From: Pseudomonadota bacterium
GTDB lineage: Bacteria > Pseudomonadota > Gammaproteobacteria > Steroidobacterales > Steroidobacteraceae
Reading direction: 5' to 3'
Length of the DNA: 35,046 nucleotides
NCBI GenBank assembly: GCA_021808195.1
Contig: JAKBCE010000033.1
Location: forward strand, 1 to 35,046
Positions 34,914-35,046 of the stretch are shown here, piece by piece (the stretch's first letter is position 1; each line of letters begins with the position of its first letter). The notes beneath the pieces were generated by a model. That model had not been told where the DNA came from. It worked only from the letters and a program-made list of their open reading frames with translations, and made no database searches. A program made the translations under genes and the position numbers.

Positions 34914-35046
34914 ATGACCGACGAGAGTGATTTCAATCTTCGGGATCTGAACGATCAGGAGCTGACCGAGCAGGTTCACGATGACCTGTACAACGGTCTG
35001 AGGGACGAGGTGGTGGAAGCCACCCATATCTTCCTCGAGCGCGGCT
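34914..35046 (+). CDS. Probable corrinoid (B12-binding) methyltransferase protein, N-terminal fragment
   Basis: Only 44 codons are inside the window. The translation ends EQVHDDLYNGLRDEVVEATH followed by IFLERG; the pattern of a small helical segment with LYxGLRDEVVEATxxxLERG resembles the helical cap (B12-binding_2) at the start of MtbC/MttC/MtmC-type corrinoid proteins, which carry the methyl group from MttB-family enzymes. The expected DxHxxG cobalamin motif would lie beyond the window. The ATG at 34914 has GGAG (34902-34905) eight bases upstream; an in-frame ATG at 34890 would add eight residues. The position directly after MttB copy C strongly supports the call. Confidence 0.75.
   Translation, partial: MTDESDFNLRDLNDQELTEQVHDDLYNGLRDEVVEATHIFLERG

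Overview
The window is a G+C-rich chromosome segment from a proteobacterium, most likely a gammaproteobacterium near the Xanthomonadales/Steroidobacter/Nevskiales assemblage. The taxon is inferred from the fused aspartokinase-homoserine dehydrogenase followed by thrB, a TonB-dependent receptor, a TPR-sulfotransferase fusion and strong G/C at third codon positions. No tRNA, rRNA, CRISPR array, transposase or phage gene was seen.

Left edge (1-3900): a minus-strand thrA-thrB operon (thrB is cut by the window edge; the two genes overlap by ATGA). Two small plus-strand genes follow: an unrecognised helical protein and a GFA-type zinc protein.

Centre-left (3948-14931), all minus strand, in transcription order: a GlxA-family AraC regulator; an HcnB/HcnC-like (OoxA/OoxB-like) two-subunit amine/amino-acid dehydrogenase; a cytoplasmic beta-lactamase-fold serine hydrolase; and heterotetrameric sarcosine oxidase soxB-soxD-soxA-soxG. 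The sox genes are packed with 4-base overlaps or gaps of about 10 bases, and the hydrolase ends 14 bases before soxB.

Centre and right (15155-35046): three divergent MttB-superfamily methyltransferases without any in-frame amber codon (15155-16714, 23020-24558, 33277-34806). Among them lie an MHS-type transporter, a TPR-sulfotransferase fusion, a TonB-dependent receptor, a trimethylamine-dehydrogenase-like FMN/4Fe-4S enzyme, a secreted CocE-type hydrolase, a PYROXD2/phytoene-desaturase-like FAD protein, a BetI-like TetR regulator and a second MFS transporter. The last bases encode the start of what looks like a corrinoid (B12-binding) protein, the expected partner of the third MttB homologue.

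Working model (inference): this is a catabolic island for N-methylated amines. A substrate enters through the TonB receptor and/or the MFS proteins, hydrolases free the methylated amine, MttB-type methyltransferases and the TMADH/DgcA-like enzyme remove N-methyl groups stepwise, and sarcosine oxidase takes the last one to tetrahydrofolate or formaldehyde. GlxA-type regulators (GbdR, SouR, CdhR) and BetI-like TetR proteins are known regulators of choline, betaine, carnitine and sarcosine metabolism, which fits. The substrate cannot be read from the sequence.
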